Below are positions 33,351-44,482 of a stretch of DNA of 64,000 bases, piece after piece. The notes under the pieces were generated by a model, which made no database searches, was not told the origin of the DNA, and saw only the letters and a list, made by a program, of their open reading frames with translations. Source of the DNA: Pisolithus tinctorius (Eukaryota; Basidiomycota; Agaricomycetes; Boletales; Pisolithaceae). Every line of letters begins with the position of its first letter. The first letter of the stretch is position 1. Both the position numbers and the translations under genes were made by a program. The stretch lies in the NCBI GenBank assembly GCA_024663395.1, contig JANFAH010000056.1, positions 248,001 to 312,000 of the forward strand, in the 5' to 3' direction.

Positions 33351-34619
33351 ATGAGAACTCAAGCTCAACCCCAGAGAGAGGTTGCTGAGAACCTCGCTGT
33401 TGCACTAGCTAATCTGCGTCGACTCCCTTCTGTCGTTGAGCAGTTCCAATCTTTTTCCACTTGACGCTGCTCTTGCACTGAAGGCGAAAGCGCTTCACAG
33501 GCTGGTTGCTCCAACCTCTACCCAACAACCTTCCATACTCTGCCTCCTTGTAACCAAGATGATGGACCTGACCCTGACCCTGATTATCCTGATGGTGTTC
33601 CCAATGGTGGGGGCAGTGGTGATGGGGATGTCCCTGAAGACCTGGCTGAGCTGCCAGAGGATCCCCTTGTAGCTCTTGCTAGAGCTGTCCATGTGCTTGT
33701 GCAGTCTAGTTCGTGCACTGGGGACTCCACTCCGAAAACCAAAGTCTGCGAACCTGACACCTTCGATGGCTCCAACCCTAAGAAACTCTGTGAGTTCCTC
33801 ATACAATGCGAGCTGAACTTCCAAGACTGCCCTCACGCATTCTGCTCTGACAGAGCAAAAGTTACCTTTGCTCAGTCTTATCTTAAGGGTATGGCCCTGG
33901 CTTGGTTCGAGCCAGACCTGCTAAACCCTGACAACCACAACCACCTGCTCTGGATGGATGACTATCATGAGTTCTTACAAGAACTCACAACTAATTTCAG
34001 TCTGCATGATGCCATAGTGGATGCTGTCCAACAACTCGAGAACCTTACTATGAAAGATGGTTCTCGAATTACCAAATATGTTGTGGAGTTCAATTGCTGG
34101 GCTTCACAAGTCAAGGACTACGGTGTCAGTGCACTCCGCCACCACTTCTATAGTGGACTTCCAGACTGCATCAAAGATGAGATTGCTTGAGTTGGAAAGC
34201 CTTCTACCCTTGCACAACTCTGCAAACTTGCCCAGACCATCGATGCGCACTACTGGGAGCGCAAAGCAGAAATCTCATGCACCACCAAGTCTGCCTCCGA
34301 CAAGTCGCAGTCTTCCAACTCTGACAATAAACCTAAATCATCCTCCTCCTCCTCTGCTCCAAAGTCTGACATCAAGGGCAAGGGTAAACAGAAAGATCTG
34401 CCCAAGTCTGATATTGCCCATCTTCTGGGCAAGGATGGCAAACTCACCTCCACTGAATGCCAGTGCAGGATGAAGAACAACCTCTGCCTCTTCTGTGGTG
34501 AGGCTGGCCACTCTGCCAAGGACTGTCCCAAGTCCACCTCCTGCGCAGCCAAAGCCCATGCAGCTACAGCTGGAACTCTGCCTCCTCCGACTGCGGAGAA
34601 GGCAGAGCCAAAAAATTAG
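33351..34619 (+). pseudogene. Gag of gypsy A1
   Basis: Colinear with the intact A2 gag (61492-62778). The ATG at 33351 is followed by an in-frame TGA at 33462-33464, where A2 has CGA, and another TGA near 34188. It contains the gag core (TFDGSNPKKLCEFLIQCELNF), ..LAWFEPDLL, and the knuckle [14 protein letters not shown] near 34490. The frame ends at TAG 34617-34619, directly after the slippery AAAAAAT (34610-34616). Confidence 0.85.
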
Positions 34620-37600
34620 TCCGCTCCTCCAGGGAGCTTGCACAGCCTGGAGGAAGCATTGATCCCAACTGTGCGCAACTGGACATCCAACTCAACATGT
34701 CTGCTCTTTCTGGTCCCAGTTCTTTACTCCTGTCTGTAATTCTTCTTGACTATTCTGTTGATACTGTTTCTGTGTTGATCAATTCTGGCTCTTCTCATTG
34801 TTTCATAGACCCATCTATAATCAAAAAATATGCCATTCCTGTTTCCTCTGTTTCTCCACCAATTCTGCTCCACTTGTTCGATGGTAGTACAAATGCTGTC
34901 ATTTCCCAAGAAGTAGATCTTTCCCTCTGCTTTCCTTCTGGCGATGTCAATTCTGTTTCATTTTATGTTACTCTGTTGGATTCTTCATGTTCGCTGGTAT
35001 TAGGACACAACTGGCTCACCCGCTTCAATCTGTCGATTGACTGGGTACTGGGCAGTATATCATTCAAACCATCACTACAGGGAATGCCAACACCCCAGGT
35101 GCCTTCGTCATCTTCCGCTGTGACCTCTGCTCTGGATCCAACACCCTCCACTCCATTTGCAGCTCCGACTGCACCTCCAACAGACTCACCATGCTCTGCT
35201 CCACTTGTCTCACTCATCAATGCTGCTGCATATGTCAGAGCCTGTGCTCTCCCTGGCTCTAGACAGTTCTGCTTACAGCTCTCTGCTGATGATGTGAAGC
35301 TTTGTGCATCCTCCAATTCTTCTCTGCCTCCTGACCTCTCCTCAGTTCCTCCTGAATATCGCGAGTTTGCTGATGTCTTTAGTAAAGACAAGGCCACAGA
35401 ACTTCTGCCACACTGCTCGTTTGATCTCAAGATCGACCTCAAGGAAGGAGCCTCTCCACCCATTGGCACAATCTACTCTCTGTCTCTGCCAGAGCTTGAA
35501 GCTCTATGCACCTTTATTGATGAGCATCTTGGCTACAGTTTCATCAAGCAGTCCACCTCTGCTCACAGTGCCCCTGTCCTCTTTGTAAAAAAGAAGGATG
35601 GTTCACTCCACCTCTGCATAGACTATTGAGGACTCAATAAAATCACGAAAAAAGACCACTATCCACTGCCACTCATCTCCGACCTACTTGACTCTCCAAG
35701 CTGCACTAAAGTCTATACCAAGATTGACCTCCACCATGCCTATCATCTAGTCTGCATCGCAGATGGAGATGAATGGAAAATGGCATTCCACACTCATTAT
35801 GGTTCTTATGAGTGGCAGGTAATGCCATTTGGTCTGACTAATGCACCAGCAGCCTTCCAGCGATTCGTCAATAGCATCTTTGCAGACATGCTTGATGTCT
35901 GTGTCATGGTATACCTTGATGACATCCTAATTTACTTGCAGAACATGGAGTCACACCATGAACATGTAAAAGAGGTACTCTGCCACCTTCAAAAGCATGG
36001 CCTTTATGCCAAGCTGGAGAAGTGCAAGTTTCACTCTGACTCCATTGAGTACCTTGGTTATGTTCTTTCTCCCTCCGGTCTCACCATGTCTGCTGAGAAG
36101 GTTCAGGCAGTCTGCAACTGGCCTGAGCTGCAGAAGGTGCGAGACATCCAGTCTTTCCTTGGTTTTGCAAATTTCTACAGACAATTCATTAATAACTACT
36201 CCGACATTGTCATTCCACTCACTTGCCTCACATGAAAGGGTGCTCCTTGGAACTTTTCCGAGGAGTGCCACTCTGCTTTCCTCCACCTGAAGGATGCCTT
36301 CAGCTCCACTCCTATTCTCACTCATTGGGTTCCTGATGCTCCACTTACAGTTGAAACCAATGCCTCTGACTATGCCATTGCTGGCATTTTGTCAATCACC
36401 TGCTCTGATGGTGAACTCCACCCAGTCGCTTTCTACTCTCGCACCATGACCGTGCCAGAACTCAACTATGATACCCATGACAAGGAGCTGTTGGCTATCT
36501 TCAAGGCTTTCTGCCATTGGCAGCATTACCTAGAAGGTTCCACCTTACCTGTTGACATGGTGATGGACCACAAAAACCTTGAGTATTTCTCCACCTCTAA
36601 GGTTCTCACTTGTCGACAGGCCCACTGGTCAGAGTACCTTTCCCAGTTCAACCTTTCCATCTGCTTCTGACCTGGCTGCCTTGGAGCCAAACCTGATGCA
36701 CTTACATGATGTTGGGATGTCTACCCAAAAGGGGGGGATAGGGACTACATGCAGGTAAATCCTCACAATCTCTGCCCTATGTTTACACAGGAGCAACTCG
36801 CATCATCCCTCTGTACCACCACCCTCATGGCACCTGTGCTCCATGCTGCCATGGTCTTCAATGTTGAGTGCTTGCACTCTGACATCATCTCCGCCCTACC
36901 CTCCAACCCCATCTCCACCAGCCACCTTCCAACTCTGACTAAGCCTCAGTGGTCCCTGGACTCCAACAGTCTACTCCACCTCGACAGTCGCATCTTTGTC
37001 CCTGACATTGATGACCTCTGCCTTTGAGTGCTTTGGTTTAAGCATGACCATCCTCTAGCAGGCCATTTCAGGCAAAACTGCACCCTAGAACTCATCCACA
37101 GGGACTATGTGTGACCTAACCTCCGCTCCAATGTGAAAGAATACGTCAGGTCTTGCACTGCCTGTGGACATGGCAAAACTCCATGTCACCACCGCTATGG
37201 TCTACTGAAGCAACTCCCTGTCCCAGAGAGACCTTGGAACTCCATCTCCATGGACTTCATTGAACACCTGCCCAACTCCGATGGCTACTCTGCCATCCTT
37301 GTGGTAGTGGACTGCCTCTCAAAGCAAGCAGTGTTCATCCCCACTCATGATTCCATCACCTCTGCCGAACTCACTAAGCTCTTCCTTACCCATGTCTTCT
37401 CCAAGCACGGAGTGCCAGCTAATGTCACCTCTGACAGAGGTCCTGAGTTCGTCTCACACTTCTTCTGCTCTTTAGGAAAGGCCCTTGACATGTGTCTTCA
37501 CTTCACTTTGGGTTACCACCCAGAAGGCGATGGCCAGACCAAGTGAACGAACCAGACCCTCGAACAGTACCTTCGTGTCTACTGTAACTACCAACAAGAC

Positions 37601-38335
37601 AACTGGGCTGAGCTGTTACCTCTAGTGGAGTTCACTTTCAACAACACACCAAGTGCAACTACTGGAGTTTCTCCCTTCTTCACTAACAAGGGATACCATC
37701 CAAACCTGTCTGTGGTCCCTGACCAAGACTTCACTTCCCCAAGGGCTCATGACTATGTCATTGAGCTCTCCACCCTTCATGACTTCCTCCACTCCGAAAT
37801 GTCCGCTGCTCAGCAGCACTACCAGGGTCCAGCGGATGCCAAGTGCATACCTCTGCCTGAGTTTAAGGTTGGAGAACAGGCCTACATCAAAGCCAAGTAC
37901 TTCTGCTCCACTCATCCATTGGAAAAACTCTCTGAAAAGTACTTAGGTCTGTTCACCATCTTGGCCAGGCCAGGTATGCATTTGGTCACCCTTAAGCTCC
38001 CTGACTCTATGCACTCAATACATCTGGTCTTCCATGTCTCACAACTGGAAGCTGCAGCGACTAACCCTTTCCCAAACCATCAACAACCTCTGCCTCCACC
38101 AGTGGATGTTGATGGTGACCTTGAGTATGAAGTATTGGAGATACTTGACTCTAAGGTGGACCACTGTTGCCACCACTGTCAACTCTTGTATCTAGTCCAC
38201 TGGGCTGGTTATGAGAACACTGACAAAGAAACCTCTTGGTTGCTTGCAACTGAGCTAGATCATGCTTCTGACATAGTATCTGCTTTCCATGAATGCTATC
38301 CACACAAACCTGGCCCATACCAACCTCCGCCATAA
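34617..38335 (+). pseudogene. Pol of gypsy A1
   Basis: Protease (LINSGSSHCFIDPS; the catalytic DSG has become NSG), reverse transcriptase with VKKKDGSLHLCIDY and [10 protein letters not shown] near 35910, RNase H (VETNASDYAIAG, YDTHDKELLAIF), integrase with the zinc-binding block near 37060-37170, core Asp in ISMDFIEHLPNSDGYS, second Asp in VTSDRGPEF and QT..NQTLEQYL, then a chromodomain (EYEVLEILDSK..YLVHWAGYE) near 38130 and the end at 38335. In-frame stops at 35627, 36233, 36668, 36707, 37025, 37112 and 37544 are all TGA, mostly where CGA is expected. Confidence 0.85.
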
Positions 38336-38525
38336 TACTCCACCTACATAATCCTCCTCCATGGGCCAACTCCGCCTCTTACCAAACTACCTTAAGTACT
38401 TTAGAATTTTCTCTGCTTATCCGTTTCACTTCTCAGAGTCACAAACAAAATCACAAGTCTATCTCGTAGTAGTACAAAAATATACAAACTAAAGACAAAA
38501 AAATAAAAATAAAATAAAATATAGG

Positions 38526-38891
38526 TCAGCTCCACCTGACTCGCAGTAGTCTGCTACTCACCTCTGCATGGCCTGGGCCCTCTCCAGAGAGGCTCTCTGC
38601 CTCTTCCTCCATCACCCTTCTCTTCTGAGCCTCCTCTTCCACTCTCTTCTTCTGCTCTGCCTCCAACCACTCCTCCTCCACCTTCTGCCTCTTGGCCTTG
38701 CACTCTGCCTCATGCTCTCTCTCTCTCCACTCGGCCTCCTCTTGTCGGCACACCTTCTCCATGGACTTCTCTCGCTTGGTGTTGGTGGAGTCATCAGTTA
38801 GGATGACCAGCTCTTCATCTGCGACTTGGGAATAGTCACAGACATGGCCAGGGGTTGGTTGGGAGGTCTTGCTCTGGTGCTGGGAAGGCAT
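38526..38891 (-). CDS. Antisense coiled-coil ORF between pol and 3' LTR
   Basis: 121 codons on the strand opposite to the element. It starts MPSQHQSKTSQPTPG, then an acidic patch (ADEELVILTDDST), then a long charged helix rich in Glu, Arg and Lys (for example AEWREREHEAECKAKRQKV) of about 60 residues with no Pro, typical of a coiled coil. It has stayed open in a copy where gag and pol have many stops. Low-complexity purine/pyrimidine bias could by itself create an open frame, so coding status is uncertain. No homology to gag or pol is seen. Confidence 0.45.
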   Translation of the reverse strand: MPSQHQSKTSQPTPGHVCDYSQVADEELVILTDDSTNTKREKSMEKVCRQEEAEWREREHEAECKAKRQKVEEEWLEAEQKKRVEEEAQKRRVMEEEAESLSGEGPGHAEVSSRLLRVRWS

Positions 38892-39084
38892 GATGATGGG
38901 AGGAAAGGACGAAGGTTCAGTACCCTAACATGTGTTTTTAAGCAGTACTTCAAACTCTGATGGAGCTCCATTGCAGCTAAAGCCATCATCCTCGAGGCAT
39001 CAAAATAAGTTCAAATGATCAACTCGTGTTGATCTTGTCCCATACATGTGGCCTTCAGGGGTCCAGGCCCTAAGGGGGGGGCAC

Positions 39085-39819
39085 TGTCATAACTGTGTGT
39101 TCACTCTGAGTCCTTACTCACTCCACACCCTCTTCTGCCAGTCATTTGCTCACTCCACACCAACTCTGCCCACCTTCTGTCATCTGCAAACCATCTCCAC
39201 TCTGACTGCTGTTGGACTTGTGTTGCTCTCCTACCAGACTGGGCAGACCGTTCTCTGAGGGGTCATGTGACGACCTTCAGACTTCTCCCTGACAGCGCAC
39301 AGTCAGGTACTCCGCAGCATGCACACCACATGGTCCAGCACCTGGACTGTTTCCTTTTCTGGATGTTCTATGTTACCTGTTCATATGTCTTCTGTCTACC
39401 CTTCATCTGTCATCTAGGAAGTTTTTACTTGAAAATTTCTGGGTCTCCATATGTCAGTTCTGATTCTGGTTACTATACCTCCATAGTAGTATAAAAGCAT
39501 GTATCATACTCTGCCATTCCTCAGTATGAATATCAACTTAGTTCCTACTCCTTCTGTCTCTGACTTCTGCCTGTTGGAGTTATCTCTGACTCTCCGTCTG
39601 TTCTCTCCCTCTGAAATATGAGGGCTGAGATCGTGCAAGGGGGTAGTGCATGAGCTAAACCCGATGCCCTCACTCTGCTCCACCTTTGTCTCAGTGGACT
39701 TCATTCCTGCCGACACTCCACTAGTCAGAGTCCTGCTTCCCTGTGTTGGACTTGCTTCTGGACCCTTCTCTAGACCTTGTTAAGCATCAGAGTTGGTCAG
39801 AGTAGGCTCGGACTTGACA
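39085..39819 (+). repeat. 3' LTR of gypsy A1
   Basis: 735 bp, TGTCATAACTG...ACTTGACA. Preceded by a purine tract and followed by the AGATG duplicate. Confidence 0.9.
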
Positions 39820-39824
39820 AGATG

Positions 39825-42800
39825 TGAGTCTTGCAATGGGAGCATATGTTTTGTCATAGTCAATGCCCTGGATCTGAGAGTAGCCCTTAGCGACTAGGCA
39901 GGTTTTGTACTTCTCAATTTCTCCAGCAGCATTGCGTTTGATCTTGAAGACCCATTTGCATCCTACCACATTTGCACCTTTGGGGCACTCAATGACATCC
40001 CAGGTATGTGCTTCCTCTAGGCTCTGTAATTCCGCATTTATGGCATTTTGCCACTTTGGCCAGTCAGCTCGGGATTTTGCCTCCTGTACTGTTGATGGGT
40101 CCAGCCCTTCGGCTTCAGCCATCCCTGCCACCATAGCATACACAATGTTGGTGTCATCTTCATCAGCAGCTAGTTCTTTGTCAAATTTGTAGGTAGTGTT
40201 TTCTCAGGATTTCAGGCTGTTTGGGTTGCTATCACTCTCTCAGAGTTCTTTTACAAAGTCGAGAGGGATGCGCCCATCACAAGTGCCTTCCCCTGTATGT
40301 AGGCACCTCATATAGTCTGATTCAAAGTGCTGGCAAGTGGAACAACAAGGTTGAGGTGGAGGTGTTTCGAAATTGTCTCTGAGTGGGTCTGAAATGAGTC
40401 TCAGAATTTCTGAAGTTGCTTTGGTGGGTCACTTGACCATCTGTGGGACCTCAGAATTTCCCTGTGAAGCTGTGGAGTTCTGTTCTGAGGCTTTGGAATT
40501 TCGCTTTGAGGCTTTGGAATTTCTTTCTGAGGCGTCAGAATTCCCCTGCTCCCCCTTGGGTGGCACACCATGTGGTACAGACACATCCCGGCACTCAAAA
40601 ATGACACTTCTTTCAATTCCGATTGCTCATGTGTCAGGCCAGTAGATGCAGTGGCCATCACTCTCAGGATCAAAACCTACCCAGTGTCCATCTCAGGCTT
40701 GCATGTCTAGTTTTGAGCCAGAGGTGTCATGGACCTTGACATGACATCCCCAGACCAGAATTCTTGAGAGGTCAGGTGGTCTTTGGTAGAGCATTTCATA
40801 GGGAGTTTTTGTGCCTAGACGGCGAGTTGATGAGCGGTTTTTGAGCCAGGTCACATGCATAATGGCCTCCCCCCAGAGGTTCTTGGGTAGGCCACTAGTG
40901 TGAATCATCGCACATACATGCTCAACAAGTGTTCTGTTGAGTCATTCTGCAACTCTGTTGTGTTTTGGGGTATCATGGACAGTTATGTGTCATTCTGTGC
41001 CTCAGGATTTCAGATATTCCGAAAATTCCACACTAAGATATTCTCCCCCACGGTCCAAGCGAAGTTGCTTGACTTTGGTGTCAAACTGCATGTTCAGCCA
41101 TGCTTCATAGGCTTTGTATGACTTGAAGGTCTCAGCCTTCATCTTCTGCAAGAATAGGGTGGTATAACAAGTGTGGTTGTCTGTGAATGACATGTAGTAT
41201 TGACTATGGCCTGGGGTTTGGACTGGAGAAGGTCCCCAGAGATCTGTGTGGACCTCATCACCTAGATGTTCACAGCAGGGTGGGTCATGCTCCTTCCCAA
41301 TGGGCTTCCGAGTCACTTTGGCATATTCACATGAATTGCATGCACCCATGGTGGAATGCGCTTTGTCCAGTTTAATTCCACTGATTGTGCCATCCTTCAG
41401 CATGTGCTGGATGGCTTCAGGAGCAATGTGGCCAAGCCTGATGTGTATCTCCTCCATGGTGAGGGATTCTGTGGCCTTAGCTAGGCCTGCAAAGGTGCGA
41501 TGAGCTTGTTTGAGGCAGTAGAGGCCCTTTTGCATTGGAATTTCAGCTACTTTCTTTTTCCAAGTGTCAAAGATTTGACAATGCTTGTCATGGAATAATG
41601 CCGCATACCCAGCAATGTCAAGTTTGCTGACAGAAATGAGTGTGATTCCCATCCTGGGAGCATAGAGCACATCCTTGAGTCGAATGTGGGTCTGGTTAGT
41701 GCCATTTGGGAGCAAGATTGCAAGGTTGCCTTTTCCAATGGCATGAAAGGTGTGGTTGTTGGCCACAGTGATAGGTTTGGGTATGATTGGCTTGTAATCA
41801 AGGAATTTGCTGCAGTAGGAGGACATATGACATGAAACACCAGAGTCGAACAGGATGGTCTCTTCTGCAGAATTTAGGTTTTCACCCATGAGGAGAACAT
41901 GGTCACAGTTGTTTGTATATGCGTCTTCTTCATTGTTAATGATGTCCTGGGGGTTCAGAACTTCTTCCTCCACAATTTCTGTAAGCCAGTCATCATCCTG
42001 TGGGTGTGCTAGCCAAACTCCATTGGGTTCTGAGTCAGTGCTGGTTTGTGTGCTCGAGCTGGCTGATGCACTGGCCGCAGTGGCTGCTTTTCCAGTGCCT
42101 TTCTCCTTCTTTTTCCCTTTTCCCTTGTTCTGGAACCACTTGGGCACTTGCCCAGCTTTTCTGCCACCCTCTTCCCAGCATTGGTCTCTGCTGTGACCTT
42201 TCTTTCCACAATTTTCACAAGTGGACTTCTTTCCATCCTTTGCTGAGTAAGCTGTGTCTTTGGAATTTCTGGAGTTTCCAGAATTACCTCTCTTCATCTG
42301 CATTTGGCACCTATCATATTCATCAGAAATTACTTTGATGATAAAGTCTAGAGATAGGTCCTTTTGCATGACTAGGGCTGAAGATGTCATAGCTGCAAGG
42401 TTGGAGTCATACAAAGCAGGAAGTGAGCTGAGGATGATGGCTGCAAAGTTGTCATCTGTGATTGACTGTCCAAGTGCAGCAAGTTGTTCATGCAGTGCAT
42501 GCATCTTGTCGAAGTGAGTGCAGACATCACCTTTTTCTGCACAGCAGGATTCTTGGAGTTTTCTCTGAAGGTCGATTGCAACAATGCGAGAGTGGTTTTG
42601 GAAAAGGTCAGTGAGGACACCCCACACACTCTTCACAGTCTCTTCCTTCAGGACTCGAAGGTACAGAGATTCTGGGAGTGATACAGCAATCACTTGCTTG
42701 ATGTATCCATCATCCTTAGCCCATTGCCAAAGTTTTTCTGGGTATTTGTTAACAAGTTTTTGCTCTGTGGCTGTGGGCTTCCAGGAGGAGTCTTTCCCTG

Positions 42801-42954
42801 CTGAGGGGTCCTCTGGTTTCGCATCCAAGCTGGTCAGGTGTCCAATCAGCCCTTTCAAGCTGATGGCCCATTCAACCTGAGCCTTGTAGTATAGCCAGTT
42901 GCTTCCATCTGCATTTAGGGTTGGGACTTGTAAGGAATGATCATCTTTTGCCAT
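39825..42954 (-). pseudogene. Copia gag-protease-integrase and N-terminal reverse transcriptase
   Basis: A 650-codon open frame (42954-41002) begins MAKDDHSLQVPTLNADGSNW, the usual copia gag start. It contains the gag helices, the knuckle CENCGKKGHSRDQC near 42185, protease with ILFDSGVSCHMSS near 41840, the pre-integrase H..H..C..C block (IHIRLGHIAPEAIQ ... CNSCEYAK) and the integrase core (EVHTDLWGP, TDNHTCYTT, LRLDRGGEY). After a stop it continues with RTLVEHVCAMIHTSGLPKNLWGEA and GYKTPYEM-type sequence, then the reverse transcriptase start (WQNAINAELQSLEEAHTWDV, CKWVFKIKRNAAGEIEKYK) up to the A1 insertion. Several stops lie between 41000 and 40200. Confidence 0.85.
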
Positions 42955-43006
42955 AGTGGGTAGTGTTGCTGTGTATTAACTCTTTTGGAATTAGAGTGTG
43001 AGAGTG

Positions 43007-43018
43007 GGGCTCATAACC
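43007..43018 (-). promoter_or_regulatory. Half-tRNA primer binding site of copia element
   Basis: On the minus strand GGTTATGAGCCC directly follows the 5' LTR. It is complementary to the initiator tRNA-Met anticodon arm. The same site is used by the unrelated LTR family at 14952. Confidence 0.75.
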
Positions 43019-43308
43019 TAACAAAGGTATGAGTATCTCAGTGTATGAAGTAATCACTTTATTAGTATCTAATGAAGGTATGAGTATCTACACTACATCA
43101 GTACCGAGTAAACGAATGTAAGTATAAGTATGCTCACCTCTGTACGAAGTAATCACTGAGGTGGAAAAGAACAGTGCAGAAAATTTATAGTACCATAATT
43201 AGTAAGCATAGTGACATCGGAATTTAATTCTGAGGGTTGGGGAGAAATTCCGAGCCCTCTGGGCGAAACTCCAAGACGCTACTGTAATTCCGGATCACAT
43301 TCTCAACA
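43019..43308 (-). repeat. 5' LTR of copia element
   Basis: 290 bp, TGTTGAGAATG...CTTTGTTA on the minus strand, next to the primer site and flanked by the GGTAT duplicate. Confidence 0.85.
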
Positions 43309-44482
43309 GGTATATGTGTAGCTACACGGGGAGTATGTAACTATGAAGTAAGTGATGTCAAAAGCCAAAAGAGAGACAGGAAAGAATGGAAATTAATGGA
43401 GATTGATGTAATGATGGCCATGAGGCCAGTATAGTATTGGCAATCAAAAGAACAACTAAAATAAAGAAAGTGCAAGGAAGTGCAAGCAGTCTGAAGGGAA
43501 GTGAACAAGATTACAGTGAGAGCAACAGAAATGCACTTACATAACCAATAGTGCAGACCTGAAGAGCATGAGTGAGTGAGTGCAGGCAACCCAAAACCTG
43601 TCACAAGTGTCAGAACTTTGTCACAATGGCCAGGGAGTGTCTCCAGAGGTCATGCAACAGCAGGGGAAGTGATTTGACTAAAGAGGATGGAGTATTGGGC
43701 AAGCTAGAGCACAGATGGTTTCAAAGATGCTCAGGAGGGGTTGCATTTGCATTGCATCTGTCGGAATGCCTGTAGAAGCTTAGTAGACCACCTATTGATG
43801 CAATACCAACACTCCTAGTGTAGGGAGATCCCTCTCCCCACAGCAGTAGACCTTGCATCTCCTACTTGGAAGGTTTCTTTGAGTTTGGCAACAAACTCAT
43901 CCCAGCCATCAAAAATCTTGAGGTCTCCAAGTGCAGTAGTATTTTCATTGACATAGGCCTCAGTGAGGGCATGGGCCAAGCTGCTCCTCATGTAGGAGAG
44001 GGCAAATGTGATCTTGGACTCATCCTCATAGTAGATATGGTCATTAGTGGCAAGGTAAAGTTTGATGCTGCTTAACCAGGCAGAAAAGTCCTGGTGAGCT
44101 CCAGTATATGAGAAGGGCTTGTTGAGGCCAATTTCTTTCAGTCCCTCTCCCTTAGAGTCGTGTTCCTTTCCTTTCTCCTCAGAACCTTGGGAGGGGCCCT
44201 TAGGCCTGACCATGTCTTGACCAAAGAGGCTTTTGTAAAACTCAGTGGCCATTTCAGGGGTTACCCTACTCTGTCCAGTGAAGGGGTCCTGGAGACTAAG
44301 TCCAGAGGTGTGTTGAGCAAGTTCTTCTGCCATTGGATTGGTAGAAGTCAGTAAGTATATGTTGGTGGATGAAGAGGATGAGGGGTCTGCTGGTCTGGCT
44401 GTCCCTTGTGGTTGAGTTTCAATGTCCGGGCTGATAGGCTTTGGGTTTCAGTACGTTGTCACACCAAAGGTGTTGTGGACAT

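Larger units (their letters stand above)
32583..39819 (+). mobile_element. Ty3/gypsy element A1, full-length but decayed
   Basis: 7237 bp with LTRs at 32583-33288 and 39085-39819, flanked by AGATG at 32578-32582 and 39820-39824. Gag, pol with chromodomain, then a 750 bp post-pol region with an antisense ORF, then a purine tract (AAGGGGGGGGCAC) before the 3' LTR. Removing it with one duplicate restores the copia reverse transcriptase frame. It shares family with A2 (60718 onward) and the solo LTR in M2. Compared with A2 it has lost most CpG and gained many TGA stops. Confidence 0.9.
30997..43308 (-). mobile_element. Ty1/copia element, split by gypsy A1
   Basis: Outer LTRs of exactly 290 bp each (30997-31286 and 43019-43308), with GGTAT at 30992-30996 and 43309-43313. 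The primer site abuts the 5' LTR; the purine tract (GAGGGGGAG) abuts the 3' LTR. Without gypsy A1 and its 5 bp duplicate the element is about 5.07 kb, a normal copia size. Domain order is gag, protease, integrase, reverse transcriptase, RNase H, typical of Ty1/copia. It is inserted in element X, so it is younger than X and gypsy B and older than A1. Confidence 0.9.
30656..43842 (-). mobile_element. Element X, copy 2, split by the copia element
   Basis: Two parts, 30656-30996 and 43309-43842, together about 875 bp, homologous to copy 1 at 22634-23513 in the other orientation. It is flanked by GCA at 30653-30655 and 43843-43845. A 3 bp duplication would argue for a DNA transposon rather than a solo LTR. 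The gag frame of gypsy B is restored by its removal. The copia element lies inside it with its own GGTAT duplication. Confidence 0.65.
20177..44482 (-). mobile_element. Ty3/gypsy element B (chromovirus), split by nested insertions
   Basis: Read from high to low coordinates: gag (44482-43860 and 30640-30000), pol with protease, reverse transcriptase, RNase H, integrase and chromodomain (30030-22315), a third ORF (22309-20893), a purine tract, and the 3' LTR (20846-20177). It contains four foreign blocks: element X with the copia and A1 inside gag, M2 with a solo LTR in RNase H, and X plus block Y in the integrase C-terminus. The 5' LTR expected above 44.5 kb is not visible. The far left flank ends AGAAG, but the matching duplicate was not found. 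Confidence 0.75.
30000..44482 (-). pseudogene. Gag of gypsy B, split by X, copia and A1
   Basis: The N-terminal part lies at 44482-43846. It starts MSTTPLV at 44482, with a TGA soon after and a frame slip, and contains the gag core (PFSYTGAHQDFSAWLSSIKLYLATND and IFDGWDEFVAKLKETFQ). The C-terminal part lies at 30652-30000 and contains a second core segment (STIQQGDCSLDEYIADF), the knuckle CYGCSKTGHMKSKC near 30205, and an acidic tail. Removing everything from 30656 to 43842 with one GCA copy joins DARSTA to TLIYLS. The gag stop (30002-30000) overlaps the pol frame, which is open from 30030 in the -1 frame. Confidence 0.75.

Noticed and set aside
38568..38801. Plus-strand Leu-rich 77-codon ORF in the A1 post-pol region
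   Set aside because: It is the shadow of the antisense coiled-coil ORF; Glu/Lys-rich codons read backwards give Leu/Ser-rich text.
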